Counted from the stretch's first letter, positions 1-13,590 are shown. The stretch: DNA of 64,000 nucleotides from Tubiluchus corallicola (GCA_030141605.1 JAQGDQ010000078.1:310001-374000); one strand, 5' to 3'. The notes: generated from the sequence alone by a model not told the origin. Program-made: numbers and translations.

Positions 1-140
1 AATATTTAAACCAGTGACTATAAATTTATATTTGAGAAATAGAACTTTCACATGGCTTTTTTGTCAAAGAATTAAAAACTGACTAGTTAAGTAGGAACAG
101 CTAAAGGTCTGCCAAACTCCTCATCAAAGTGCATTCTTAC

Positions 141-2186
141 TGAGAGGGAAAACGGCTTGTTCCCAGCAGCTAGTGCTCTGCTCTGGTGATGTACATATCA
201 CATTCTCAACATCAACAATGAGATCAAACCACATGATGATTGCATCACATCTGCCAGCTTCTATCACACGAGCTTGAATTGATGTGCTCATACCTTTCAA
301 CCAATTGTTTATCTCCTAGAATAAATGAATTTATTCTGAAAATTTACAATGCAATATATTTCATTTTAATAGTTTAGTTAAAGTAAACCCTCATTATAAT
401 ATAAAGTTTTACAACTTAAAATCTAGCTCCCATTTCAAATATTCAATTTATTTTATTATAAACTTACTGTAAAACTTGATCCTTTTGATTTTTTATCAAT
501 TTGTTCTACGCAATATTAAATTTGAAGAAGCGCCATTTTTCATTGCGCGACATGAATGACATAATGATTACAGTCATGAGGTCACCGAAAATCTGTAAAC
601 AAACATTGGTAACCAAAGACGCTTTCTGTACTATCTATGTAATTGTCGCTCACTTGTGCCAAAGAAACATAGTGATCTTTTATGGCAATGCATGCATTCG
701 AAATTTGCCAAAAAAGAGTAAATAATTTAATTTATAAGTTTCATTTATTTAATAATAACCGAATTCGTTGTGCAATCATAATGATGCATTAAAAAAACTT
801 GAATTTTGGGGTTATACAGGCCATTAAATGCTGAACTCTGAACTGTACACACTGTCTTTGGATTCTAGACAAGATGAAAAGACACTATGGCAATTGTAGA
901 ATTTTTACCTTTCAAGATCTAAACACAGAGAATACAAAGAGTTGTTTGCAAAGGTGACAAACCTTTTACATATCTAAATATACAATTGAATAAAAATAAT
1001 TAGATAATAAATACTAGTCTGTACTGTAACTTTTCACACAAATATATAAATGTATGACACAAAAATGCTACATTAAGAAACACTTACCTTTGGTTTATTA
1101 AAATCAATGTCTAGGCATCTGAATGAAGCAGACAACTTCTTATATCCACCTTTGATATGAGGTAATTGTTCAGAAGTGTAAAACCCAGATTCCATGTCAT
1201 CATTAAGAACACTTATAAAACTCACATCTACAGCGCCTGCAGTTTTACACCGGAATCTATATACAGGTAAAATGAGCCAAAATCAATTCCATTCTAATTT
1301 TGTGTACCAGAACCTAACTAAAAAAATTACACGAGTGATAAACAAACCTGCATACAAACAAAATGGTACTTAACATAATTGTTTCAACATATATTATAGT
1401 GCTTTGTTCATTGAAGATGACATAAAAGTAGTAAAAGCTCTCAGATCATACACAAGTGTCTTATTTTATGTAGGTGAAGCAAAAATATTGAGTCAATTAT
1501 GCGGAGTTATTCAAGTCAATTGTCGACAGTTTTTATACACATTTGAATAGAAGCGGCCCACACCAGGTGTTTTTGAGTCAGTTAGGTGACAGATTCTATT
1601 AACTGTAATCTCTGATACATTAAAACGCAAATGCTTAAAATACGTTAACTAATGATTGAAGAACTATATGTAACAATTTCTTATGATGTTGTCTGATATA
1701 CAATTGAATTTTCTTAATAAAAACATTCTCACTTGGTAATATCCTTAAGACGCAAACATGAGAAAGCCAATGTAAGCAATACACAAAAAAATACATAAAT
1801 TTGTTCACCTGTTCATATTTTTAATATGCTGACATTCTACAAGACATGCAAAAGTAACTGCACCACGAGGAATCACACAAGCTTCTTCAGGCGGACGTAA
1901 CAAATGCTCCCATGCATGCTTTAGGGTCACTAAAATCCCCTCACCGAGTAATCCACTGTCTACAGTCTCAGTGACTACCAATGAAACCCTAGTAAATGTA
2001 CAATAAAACTTAAGAAAAAATATTTCAAAAAGCAATATGTTTAAAAGCAAAATATATGTTTCTGCAACAGTGCTCAAATGTGAAAAATATACACATGTAA
2101 AGGAGTGTTAAAAGATATAATTATATTATAATTAAAAGCTATAATTTATATCTACAGTTATAGTTAAATGTAACTTATCTCTATAA

Positions 2187-2233
<47 letters not shown>

Positions 2234-5200
2234 TTTGACACTCCTTTACATGTGTATATTTTTCACATTTTGAGCAAATATATATATATATATATATATT
2301 AATTATAGAGATAAGTTACATTTAACTATAGCTGTAGATATATATTATAGCTTTTAATTATAATATATATATATATCTTTTAACACTCCTTTACATTTGT
2401 ATATATATATATGTATGGCCTATGCAACTTTATGGCTCTCGACCCAACCAAAACTTTATTAGTTAATTAAACAAAACTAATTACAACTCATATTTCCTTC
2501 TATTTTTAAGCATATTAACTTTTTAACTTTTAAAACGCTATCTTTTTCAATAAATTCAACGTGGGCGCCGCCATATTTAGCTGGTGTACGCATACAACGT
2601 CTTGCATGTAAGACTGCACTGCTTCAACACACAGGTCTGACTTGCGTCCAACAATCTGCAGGAACGTATTGTGGCCATAAGTATCAATATATAATATATA
2701 TCTATATAGTATATAATATATCAAAGCCGGATGCTGAATTTGCAATATTCAAAGGTGCGGTGTTCAGATATGTAATATTTAAGATTTATGATTTTACACT
2801 TACATGTAGTACATGCAAATAAGATAACAGGCTTATTCCAGTAAAAAGCAAGCAAACAAACCTTCTTGGAATATCCTCTGGGACTGAGAGTGAACTAGAT
2901 GGTAAACACATGAAATTAATTATATGAGACTTGCAGTGCGCTGTCAGTACATCACAAGCAACATTGTACATTGTTGAAGATTTTTCACAAGCGTAAACAC
3001 GTTTAGCTCCGGCTCTCAAGGCATACATACTAAAAATGCAAAAACATAAAAGATAATAGGGATTATAGCAAAGCAATATAATTACTAATACAATCGGCAA
3101 TTCACAAAGGACAAATTCTGATATACAACTTAAAAAGGCTGGTTTTAACAGAACTTCTACTGGTGCATTTTAAGTGGTGTTACTGTTTTTTTTGCGGAGT
3201 AAAAACAAAAGAGACATTATACCATACATGTTTCGTCCTAAAAGTGGATCAGGATTGCATGATAATGGCTCCGGGCCACACTGTTTATCAGAATTTATTA
3301 CATGAACTATCTCTAAACATGGCTTACAGTATAATTTACTACTATACTTAAAAAGTGGCTAGACTGTATTTCAGTTAAAAAACCTTGACAATAAATTATG
3401 AACTTGGAACACGTTCAGTTTTTCTGTGTCTACAAAAAACTTAAACTGTAACAGTGTAGTGAAAAATTAAGCAGGCATCCGTATAACCGGCACTACCTTT
3501 AAGTGAAAAACTTCCTGAATTAAGAGCAGAAACCAATAAGCTATTTCACAGTTTTGCTATGCTCATGCAGAGTTGCTGTAGGTGAAAAGTCAAACCAGCG
3601 TGTCTTACATAACTACTGATCTTACGCACGTAACATGTAGGTGAAATGGGTGTAACACGAGGCTGTTTTTTGTTATTATACTACATGCGTGTAGTTTTAA
3701 ACTAACATGTTATTCCTATCCGAAAACAGCTAGCAAAATAGCAACAGCAATCCATGTAAACTGAAATAAACGAAGCGAAAATTAACGCCAAGAGCTGTTA
3801 CTAATACAATAGCATGGGTTGCAAAGCAATGTCAAGTGTAAACAAATGCATTGTTTGGTTCAGATAACGTTGTTAGATTCACTTAACCTTTGACCTTTTC
3901 ATGATCATCATCAAGTGCTGGAACTGTGAAAAAGCTTATTCCTAGTCATCACACACGGCCTACCTTAAGAGACCAGTACCAGCACCGATGTCAAGGACGT
4001 ATTTGTAGCCATCTCGCACTGTGTTCGTTATTGCATTGTTAAACGCTTCGTTTCTACTCCGATCGTTCAACATCTTAAAATGCCATCTTTCGATCAAATG
4101 GCTAAACAAATTTTGCAAACCCTCCTTTGCAGCTAAGTGACGAGGATTTTTAAACAATGCTGTTTGCAAACTTGAAGAAGCTTCATCTATAAATCCCAAG
4201 CTGCAATGTAAGGAATAAGCTGTGATTACAATAGCTGAAAGTAACAATCGAAACATTCAAAATAAAATAAAATGTTCATTTGAACTGATGTGATAATTTA
4301 AGTATTTAGCAAAACTGATGTTCAAACAGAAAGCTAAACCATTTCCTTAATGAATATTAGTATGTTTCAATTACAAATACATCATTTTAAATCTAATTAC
4401 TGAGAACCCAAAATATATTTTTACAAGGTTCAATGAATATCATTTCCTTATTAATGTACAAATAGTGCCAGGAGTTTAATTAAATTCGCAGCCCCGCAAC
4501 AACTGGAATAAAATACAGTAGGCGCCGCTTAATAGACTCATGGTTAATAGACTCAACCGCTTAATTGACTCAAAAAAGCCTGGAACTGACTGCTTCTATT
4601 CAAATACACATAAAAACTATCGGTAATTGACTCAAATAACTCCGCTTAATTGACCCAATATTTTTCTTTCACTTACTTAATATAAGATATTTGTATGTGC
4701 CCAAAGAGCCTTTCCTACTTTTCTGTCATCTTTACTTCCCTTTAGTGCACTATGTATGCAGAAACAATCATGTTAAGTACAGTTTTGTTTATAAGCAGGT
4801 ACGTTTATCATGCGCTAATACGCTAGTGTAGCAGTTTTGCTTTGAATCTGTTAACCGCTTGCCCACTGTTACCCAAAGAATTTCTGGATGCTAAACATTT
4901 AATCACTTGCCTAGCGGTTTCCTTTTGATGCTGTCTTTGCAATTGCGCGCTTTCAGCCTTAATCAGTTAACAGTCAAACAGCTGGTACAGTAATCAACCG
5001 GTATTCCTTGTGACTTACAAGACTAAACATCGTACAACAAATAAGAACAAAGTGAGTGAGCAAATGATTCAGAACTGTTTAGTCACACACAACAACGGAT
5101 TATCAACGTTTTTATAATTCTTGGTTCTAATGTAATAGGTAAAAAATTTTGTACATTTCTCTGCAATTTCTTCCATTACAATCTAGTTCATTTTGATAAG

Positions 5201-8200
5201 TTAAATTCTAATTTGTTGTTTTGTAATTTCAGATTTTGCCTTTGTATCATTAATGTATTATTTATTCTTCTTTTTGGCTTGATTTATTAAAGTTTAATAA
5301 TAGCTCCAGTAGCAGAAACGATCGTCGCTCAACAAACATGGTGATTCCTAGAAGCTGGCTCTTTCGAGTACGAAATAAATTTACTTTTTATTTTATTTGA
5401 ATATTAAGCTTCCAAGTTGCTTTACTTGGCACAATTAACCGATAGTCAAACACACCACTTTTACATTTTAACAAAAAAACATACTGGTAAAGATGAAGTC
5501 CCATTATGTAATAAACATCTTCACAATTTGGAAATATCTCCCTAGCTTGTTCATAAGCTTTGAATACATCGTCCACTCTCTTGCTGGCTATAAGTTCACT
5601 TGTCCATTCTTGAAAACAATATGCGAAATTGGCCTAAAAGCAAAAACACACAGCAACATTGTAAAATGAATGACACAAGGTCAACTTTAAATGAGCAAAA
5701 TGTCAACAAGTTTTTTGTACAGCTGTATTTCTTACTAATAATGGATCACACATGCAAACTAGTTGGATGATAATGACACTTGCGTCAAGGAAATAAAATT
5801 TCTTGATCAAATATTAATGAATGTAAATTAATTAATATTAATACAAACATTAATTAATGGCTCCTAATTTGGTTAAGTCAAGTTTCAACTGTCTACAACA
5901 AGCCATTTCATCGGAATGGTTTATGAGAATTCTGTGAAGCAACCAACATGGAAAAGTATAGAGAATCGACAACCCTTGTCAATTAATCAACTTGAAGGAA
6001 AACAGGATGATTTTTCCTATTACATCCCATTTTGAAGTATGGTAAAAATATGCATTTCGACATTTATAGTAATGGCAAAGTGTTCCCGGTAAATAAATAA
6101 TAGGTTAATAAATTAGTTAATGGTAAACAGCACAAGCATTCCTTGAGTGTGTTGCATGTGCTTGTGAAAGTGGAAGTACAGTGCTACTATACACATCATC
6201 CAATGTGATATACAAAAACTCAGCAACTTTTAAATATAAAATTAAAATTTCAAGGTCATCCATGTGCTCATGCATGAGCTCTCAAATGTTGGCACTACAT
6301 CACAACCAAACACTTCTGAAATTATAGGTACAGCACCTGTTTTTTTGTGCAACGTGTATCCGAGATGTTAGCGCTAGTACTGTCTAACTAGTGAATGCAT
6401 GTAAGTGCCAAAAACTAGCCGTGCAAATACAAAATTACGTTTCCGTAGTAATAATTCTTTCATGTAAGTCATTCTTGAAAAAAGTATGTTCTCTTCAATA
6501 TTTCACAGAGTAGATTGTTTTGAGTTATAGTTTAAGACAGGATCCGATTTTCTTCTAATCGAAAAACTCATTTAAGAAACCGCAAAATTCTAATTTTAAG
6601 TACCTTCAAAGTATCCTTTACATCATCAGTTGACAGCTGAATGACAACGAGGAAATGTGCAAAAGCCCTTCCAAAGTTTCGTCTCTGCATGTACAACATG
6701 GCATTTTCCCATGAGTCACTTGCAAGCTTCCCTTTTCTATCCATTATATAACGAACCAACTGAAAAAAGACAATTAATTACTGCCTAAACATTGGACTAA
6801 CATTCCTGTATAAAATAAGTGGATAGAATTCTTGCTACCATGCAAAGAGAATGAATCCACGTCAGTCCTTAATCTACATATACTTGCCACTAGTATTGCA
6901 ATGTTAAACAAGTGATACTATATTACAATGTCAATCAAGTAATATTGAAGACTAGTGTATAAGAGCTGATTTTCCAATAATTCATACCAAGCATCATTAC
7001 AAAAATTGTAATGATTCATTTTGAACATCAAATGTTCAAAATTTCTATTCTTTCAGAACAACATGCAACTGAATTATAAATTTCAAATTCGTTTAATGAT
7101 TTATAACCTTAATTTTAATACTATTTATTGTCGATGAAACAAAGTCAGATATACTGAAATTTTTGAACTAATCTTGTCTCAACAGATGTTTGGCACGATT
7201 TCACTCCATCATTAAAGTTTATGAATTGCACATTAATTCCATTGTTTATAAATTTACTAACTAGATCGATAACTAACAGACATTAATAATGGCCCCTTGC
7301 CTTCATCTAAGACTAATTACTCCATTATTTCTCTTAACATGTCATATAATGCACTGAATAACTATAACTGATTGGTTTAAAAACAATCTACAAAGCAACA
7401 TTTGTCAATGAAGACAATAAATAATCCCACTACTATAATTTAGAAAAAAAGGGGACTTAAAAACATAGATTCATACAATTTCATTCTAATTTTAAATAAA
7501 ACAGCTCAGAGTCTATTATTTTACGCATAAATGCAACTTGACACTCTGCAAACTGGAATTAAGCAATCGATAGTAGAATTGTGGCATGAATGCTCTCCAG
7601 TTAATTATCAAGCATAAGCAAACTGACAGACTAATCAGAACTATAATATGTCATGAAGATATGGTCACCCCAGTATTTAACTTTTATTGAACAATTGGGG
7701 CTGGTTAAATAAAGACACCTATAACTGGCTGATGATTTCAACATGAATTCTGTTTCTACATGTATATTAGAGCAACATAATTAGTTTCCCTGGTTCTATT
7801 GAGGTCACACATTGAATATGCAAGTCAATTTTGAAGCCCTCCCTTGGTTTCTTCTCGGGCATTAGCACTTGACATGATGATGTAAGCCTGTCTGTAGCAA
7901 GTGAAGAATTCTCTGGTAATCTAATCTAATCCATCTATGCAGATGCTTCTCCATGACCTCACTTCATTCCTTCTTGTTTGTTGATTTCAGATTTGCTTTG
8001 GCCATTTTATACCAAGCACCTTTCTATACAGATGCCTTTGGAAGGCAACGATTTCATTTTTCTGGGCAACTTTGACTGTTCACAATTCAATATTATATAA
8101 GAATACAGGTTCTATAAGTGATGCTAAAATATGTAGCTTCTGTGGTGAGACTTGGATTTTCAAAGATGGTTGTGAGCTTAGAATATGAGCCAAGTCTAAC

Positions 8201-8598
8201 ATGTGTGCTTGCAAACCAAAACCGTCCATAGGTCAGCATAATTAAAACTATGTTATGATGCTTCAAAGTAGAATTCATCCAAAATTTGGTCAAATGTCAA
8301 TTTTTTTATAAAAACAAATGCTAAATACATTGGACTTTTATATTCTAACATCAAATTATCAAGATGTTCAAAAAATACTAAAAATCTAATTTTATAACCC
8401 TTACCCACTTTTCTGGCTAGAAACTGATACTACAATTGCGAAAAACTTGTATATTGAAACTCCGATAGTAGCTCGTGGAAGCAGTCATTTTGCTGCATTT
8501 TTTTCTGTTGCCAAGCTCAGACCTTCATATGGAAGAGCCATCTACAGGATTTAAACGTAACTTCAGCTCACTCTTGCAAAATCCATAGCAGCCACCAT
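141..8598 (-). CDS. PRMT9: Protein arginine methyltransferase 9 (PRMT9), N-terminal part, cut by left window edge
   Basis: Coding exons on the minus strand, 5' to 3': 8572-8598 (tentative), 6604-6759, 5485-5633, 3964-4200, 2862-3029, 1809-1988, 1088-1256, 141-315. Every internal junction has GT-AG borders and the reading phase is kept across each join. The N-terminus resembles the PRMT9 TPR-like region ([21 protein letters not shown]). The methyltransferase core follows: [11 protein letters not shown], motif [13 protein letters not shown] (about residues 179-190), the post-I acidic residue in ACEKS, and the double-E loop [11 protein letters not shown] (glutamates near 253 and 262). Next come AWEHLL and an exon ending [13 protein letters not shown]. 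Both catalytic glutamates and the glycine-rich SAM loop are intact. In mammals PRMT9 makes symmetric dimethylarginine on SF3B2. The C-terminal half lies beyond base 1. The first exon (MVAAMDFAR, donor GTGAGC) rests only on phase and a plausible start; an in-frame Met also occurs just inside the 6604-6759 exon. Confidence 0.93.
1473..1606 (-). repeat. Copy of a pogo/Tc1-like terminal repeat (minus orientation)
   Basis: This stretch, read on the minus strand, matches 4516-4680 over about 130 bases, including the spaced words TTGACTCA, TTTGAATAGAAGC and GCGGAGTTATT. It lacks about the outermost 25 bases found in the other copy. It lies in a PRMT9 intron. Confidence 0.7.
2071..2395. repeat. Long imperfect hairpin with central AT dinucleotide tracts
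   Basis: The left arm (2073-2195) is AAAGGAGTGTTAAAAGATAT followed by an AT-rich block ending TTATCTCTATAATTAAT. Its reverse complement reappears in order at 2297-2393. A second reverse-complement copy of only the outer block sits between two AT tracts at 2226-2275 (ACTCCTTTACATGTGTATAT). The order is A-B-(AT)n-A'-(AT)n-B'-A''. This is in a PRMT9 intron and has the form of a foldback element. Confidence 0.85.
4516..4680 (+). repeat. Pogo/Tc1-like terminal repeat fragment
   Basis: The sequence starts after a TA with CAGTAGGCGCCGCTTAATAG, then carries repeated words of the type CGCTTAATTGACTCA and TTAATAGACTCA. The CAGTAGGC...CGCTTAAT outline resembles pogo/Tigger-type terminal repeats, and the preceding TA fits their target site. 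No opposite terminus or transposase was found in the following kilobase, so this looks like a single terminus. It lies in the PRMT9 intron between exons 3964-4200 and 5485-5633. Confidence 0.6.
7840..8290 (-). mobile_element. Degenerate reverse-transcriptase C-terminal fragment
   Basis: On the minus strand, interrupted frames read like the end of a non-LTR RT polyprotein: a segment corresponding to [14 protein letters not shown], then [20 protein letters not shown] and [10 protein letters not shown]. This matches the usual 'LLYGSE.W...RIxxFExxxYRRxLxIxW' pattern of this region. Stops and frameshifts interrupt it. It lies in the presumed first PRMT9 intron. The assignment is from recalled family pattern only. 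Confidence 0.45.
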
Positions 8599-8756
8599 TT
8601 CATACGGTTGCTAAGAGCTCTTGTAGAAGTTCGACAAAAACAATGGCTAACTTTAACAGCAATTTTCTCAAGGTTAAGATTTTCAATGTGTACCCTGCAC
8701 CGCAACTTCAACGTGGATTACCTCAGCTTATAAATAACATAGAGCGATGTACTTGG

Positions 8757-9326
8757 GCGCACTTGCAGTTTAGGTGGCTCTCCTCACATGTTACTACCTT
8801 CCTATATCAGTCCAATCGCCGACACCCTATCACCCTCACGCTCCAAACCTGCCAAGCGGCAAAGAATGCATAGTCACCAAGAATGCCAAACTGCCACAAA
8901 TGCCAAGTCACCAACAGTGCCAACCCGCCAAGATGCTGTAAAAAAGCGTACGTTGAGAAAATTCGCCCTTTTTAACTTTTTAGTAAATTTCCAATTTGGT
9001 TCTTTTTTGTGAAGCGTTGTGAAGAGATTTTCTAGGCTGTAGCACACATTAGCAAATAAAGAATTCTGCTCTCTGCTAACTCCTAAATGAAAATATTTCA
9101 TGAAATTGCTCAATCTTAATCCGTCTCAGTAAACTTTAACACTAACAGTAACAGTAAATTTTTTAAAATTATTTTTTTTATAAATAGGAAGTACGTTTCA
9201 AATTTTCTTTACTCAGTGTGCAGATAAAGGATGCATCTTTCTATTGTAGCACTGCTTTCAGCGATATTTCTGATTTAGGCGATGTGAGAGTGCTTTAAAA
9301 AAGGGCCACCTAAACTGCAATCTACC
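8757..9326. mobile_element. Non-autonomous inverted-repeat DNA transposon, family M1, copy 1
   Basis: The ends are TTGCAGTTTAGGTGGCTC (from 8763) and its inverse CCACCTAAACTGCAA (near 9307-9321). Internal landmarks shared with copies 2 and 3 are ATAAATAGGAAGTA, AAAGGATGCATC and TTTCTGATTTAGGCGATGTG. The left third holds an imperfect short tandem repeat built on GCCAAG. No transposase is encoded. The family was defined by comparing the three copies in this window. Confidence 0.8.
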
Positions 9327-9815
9327 CTGAACGTGGTATCAAAATAATTCTCACGAAAAGGAGATTCAGGATATGTGAATAACTAGGAAAGGGTTAATTG
9401 CCGACTTATAAATGATTTTGCTATGCAAGCACACATTTATTATAATTAATAATAAATTAATGCTAATACTAATAGTAATACTTAAAGTAATAACTAATAT
9501 TTTTCTGCCTGCTGTGTAAGCTTCATTGCCTAGTAACTACTCAAATATTTGCATTTCTTCCAAGAAGGATCACAACAACGCCGTGTTACTCTATTTTGAT
9601 GTCATTTACCTTCAGATTCTTAGACGGCTAGTTGCATATTCTTTCACGGCCACTATTTCGCAAATTCCAGTTGCTGTTGTCCATCATTACCTTTGCCTAG
9701 CAATATGACAACTCTTAATTAAAGCGAGGGCTTACCAAAGCAGAGGTCCTACAGCCAATCTCCACGTGCAATCGTCACCCGTTCAGAGGGGCGCCAGTAC
9801 TCAAACTACTGAAGA

Positions 9816-9941
<126 letters not shown>

Positions 9942-10048
9942 AGAGGTCAAATAGTAATTATTAGGCAATCTCAACTGTAAGTGAATACTGATTATTATTT
10001 TGATTTGTAACATTATGACATGTATACAGTCAGAACTTAGTTAGTGTA

Positions 10049-13000
10049 ATGCCAGTCTGCATGTCGCAGAGCTGTATGATATTACTGTTATGTACAATGA
10101 TGGGAAGGAAGAAGAGGAACGTAATACGGGAAAACATGGGAAATTTACTATATAATAACTGCAAAAAAACAAAGAAAAATACAGAAATACTAAAGAGAAT
10201 TACTTACAATAGAAAACGAAAATTCTTAAGTTGAAGAAATGAAGTAATACTTAACCATATACATGTAGTTGAACTAGGAAATGAACGAGAAATTAGAGAT
10301 ATTACAATGAAAGAAGTAGAAGATGCTGCTAAGAATTCCAAAAAACGGAAAAATCGATAAATGAAATGATTATAATTATATGCAAGATATGATTTGAAAC
10401 ATGCAGTAGTACTAGATTAAGTAGCACCTGTTTACAAGTTAAGCGGTTTACATAGTGGCTGGTGAACCTTCACTAATTATTTGACATTAATAAAGTTAAT
10501 CATTTTGCTAAAAACTATGAGTGAAGCATAATCATTACAAAACGAAGTATAATTAAAATGCTTAATGGAATAAAAAAACAAGTAGTTTCAAGCCAGTAAA
10601 AAGAAATGAAAGATAAAATCGTTACCTAAAAAAGGTAGACACAGCATGACTAATAAAAGAGGGATATTTTTAACAAATGGATTAATTAAGTTATTCGAAA
10701 CAATTCTGGTGAAAAGAAAATGAAAAGTTTTCGAAAATGGAATAACAGAACGTCAACATGATGGACGAAAAAATGGGAGAAGTGTATCGCATATAGCATA
10801 ATAGGATAAGTAAGTATCATAAATGAGTAGGACAGGGACGTAAAAATAATTTTTTCACATGCTGAAAAGTGTTTTGATAAATGATGGCTGAGGGACAGTT
10901 TAATTAAACTATGAATGAAACGAGTATCATCTGAAGAAAAAAATATGATACATGATATGAGAAGGGAATGCGGAAATTGAGACACCAGTGAGAGAAACAC
11001 TGTTGGTAGAATTAGGTGAAATTTTGCAGCACGGAACAATCTGGGGACAAAGACAGTGTAGTGCGTCAACAGATGGAAGAAAAACGAATAAATGCCAAAG
11101 TATATTGATGATAATAATGAACAGATGATCAGTATGGCACAAATTTGCAAATACTTTGAAAAAAGAAAAACTTCACTTTTGATACTAACAATCGCAGTAG
11201 ATTATATCTACTAGCAATTATAGTAGAAAGGAAACAAAGAAAGGTAAAGAAAATGACACAATAGTTGTAAGAGAAAAATGGAATTATCTGTGGAACAAAA
11301 TGCTACAACTACCTAGGAGAACACATATAAGAAAATGGCAAAAAAGACAAGAACATTAAAAGGAAAGACTGGTCGGAATTGTGGCTAAAGAAGTTTTAGC
11401 GCAGAGAAACAAAAATAGACTTGGGAAATATGCCATAAAGCAAGATTACATTTTATTGAGACAGTAATTAAAGAGAATGGAAAAAATACAAAAAGACATG
11501 TTACAAAGGATATTCCTGCAGAAAATATTAGCAAGTTATTGGAGAATGTTGATAGAAGCGGGAATTTGGCGAATGGAGTACTGAATTTGAATTTGAATTT
11601 AACTTTTCATTTCACACTCAAGGTGTATAGTATAACACATACAATCACCCACAAATTATAGATACTACTTACAAACAAACAAAAAATACTAAACCATCTG
11701 TAACCTAATTCCCTACCATATAAAGAAAAAATAATAATAATCATGTATATAAGATTGATCGCCATTTAGCACGTATATTTGACGGGTACCTAATATCACT
11801 ATTACACAGCTAGTTCACAATGGCATTACTACTGTTTATTATCCTTACATACAGGCTAAACACACATTTTCTTCTAATAAAGTCAGAGCATTTTAATACA
11901 CATAATTGTATTGCACTAAAGTAGAACGGTTTTCCAAAAAGTTTACGCAGTAATACACTGTATGCTACTTTTAGTTTTTTAATATTGTAAAGATTGCAAT
12001 TTCTCCATGTAGCCATATAGCAATAGTTACTACAGTAGCCATTTATCAAATATCTTTTTACATCATCACTACGATTTTTAAATGTATTTAGCAGTTTGTT
12101 TGCTCTACAATAAAATGGAGAACGTTGCCTTAAGATGTCTACATCATCTTTGTTGTCTGAAGCTACAATATGTCCTAAGTATTTTTCTTGGTAACATGAG
12201 CTTATGCCACAATTGTTTACATATAATGAGCTAAACGACGCTTGTGACATGGTACTTGATTTAACAGAGATTAATTTTATTTTACTCTCATTCACTTGTA
12301 TGTCATGAAAAAATACTTCATATATATTATCAACTAGCTGTTGTAAAGCACTCATTGTTGTTGCCAGGACACAGACGTCATCGGCATACATCAAATGGTT
12401 AACATATTTTTCACCAAAGCAACATCTTTTTTGTGTTTCACTTAAATTAACACTAAGCTCCCTGAAATAAAGGTTGAAAAAACAGGAAAAAACAGGTGAA
12501 AAAACAGTAATCCACTTTGTTTTACACAGTTCCCTACTTTAAAGACTTGGGAATTAAACTTACTCCATTTAACAGTAAGCGCCTGCTCTGAATAAAGAAA
12601 GTACAACACACGTACAATAATTTTTGGAACTGTAGTTTGTAGTAATTTCAAAGAATAGCTTGTGGTACTTCATTAAGTCTTCGAGGCTTCCATGAACAAT
12701 AGATGCACAGTGCTTTGCTTATTCAGATTTGAATCTACAACTTCCTTCATTGTGTAAATACAAAGTTCAGTGCTGCACTTTTCCATGAAGCCAAACTGTA
12801 CAGATGTTCCTGCAAAGTTCTCACTGTATCTGTTGAGTATTAATCTTTCCAATAATTTACTACACATGGTCGAGATGGCTATCAGTTTGTAGTTATTTTT
12901 TAACATTAAATCTTCATTCTTGTTTCTAGCAATTGGTACTAAAATAGACACCATCAATGGCTCAGGTAGGTAACCATGTTTTACACATGCAGAAAATAGG

Positions 13001-13590
13001 AGTGATAGATGTATAGATGAGTAGAATATAAAAGTTAAATGTTACTAAACAGTTTAGTAAATTGAAAAATCTAGAGATGCTTATAAAGTTAGGAAAGAGA
13101 TGTGGAAAATAAAATTGACAGTAGTTGGACTCAGATAATGGAACATTACACTAGAAAAATATAAACAAGAAAATGAAAAGTGATTATTCAATGCAAGTAA
13201 AACAAATAATTATGGAAAAAACGAGTTAAAGAAATTAAGGAAAGTAATAAATTTTAAAGCAAATTAGCGTCTATAAGATTAAAAGCAAAGTTAGGATTTC
13301 TGTGACATGAACAAGCCAAAGCAAAACAGTACACCATAGACTGGGTTTAAAAAGAGTGTAGAAATTAAATTAAATTATGCTACCAATCAGGAATAATTAC
13401 AAGAGTTCAGTTTAAAGAGGTTTGAGGTGTCCATTAAGCAGAAAGGAAGAAGATACTACCGAGCATGTCTTTGATTATGATGTGGTTAAAAAACTGTACC
13501 AGAACAAGATGGTAATGGACACACGGAAAAGAGAGGGCTGGAGATAAAGCTTCAAAAAGAAGAATAAAGGAAAATAGATTAAAAATAAAT
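10049..13590 (+). mobile_element. Decayed non-LTR retrotransposon, interrupted at 11581-13019
   Basis: Plus-strand conceptual fragments in shifting frames give the skeleton of a non-LTR RT polyprotein: RGIFLTNGLIKLFETILVKR (10660-10725), a GTIWGQRQCSASTD block (11030-11075), YWRMLIEAGIWRME (11535-11580) and, after the interruption, CPLSRKEEDTTEHV with FDYDVVKKLYQNK (13430-13520). The last resembles the C-terminal zinc-finger-like segment of such proteins, with its second cysteine lost. Many stops and indels show it is dead. Clade assignment is uncertain. Confidence 0.65.
11581..13019 (-). mobile_element. Second non-LTR retrotransposon fragment, inserted in the first
   Basis: On the minus strand the RT fingers/palm segment (12957-12673: VSILVPIARNKNEDL, NNYKLIAISTMCSKLLERLI, then FGFMEKCSTE) is followed by the catalytic-box frame at 12394-11810 (MMYADDVCVLA). 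The Y-A-D-D catalytic motif is intact. The 3' end is an AAATTC hexamer tail (11583-11602 on the plus strand as GAATTTGAATTTG), typical of non-LTR 3' termini. The 5' part is missing. Frames are broken between the segments. GAGTA flanks both sides (near 11576 and 13019), a possible short target duplication. Confidence 0.8.

Noticed and set aside
10686-11150. 154-codon minus-strand frame
   Set aside because: It is low-complexity and antisense to the plus-strand RT relic, whose protein pattern is recognisable.
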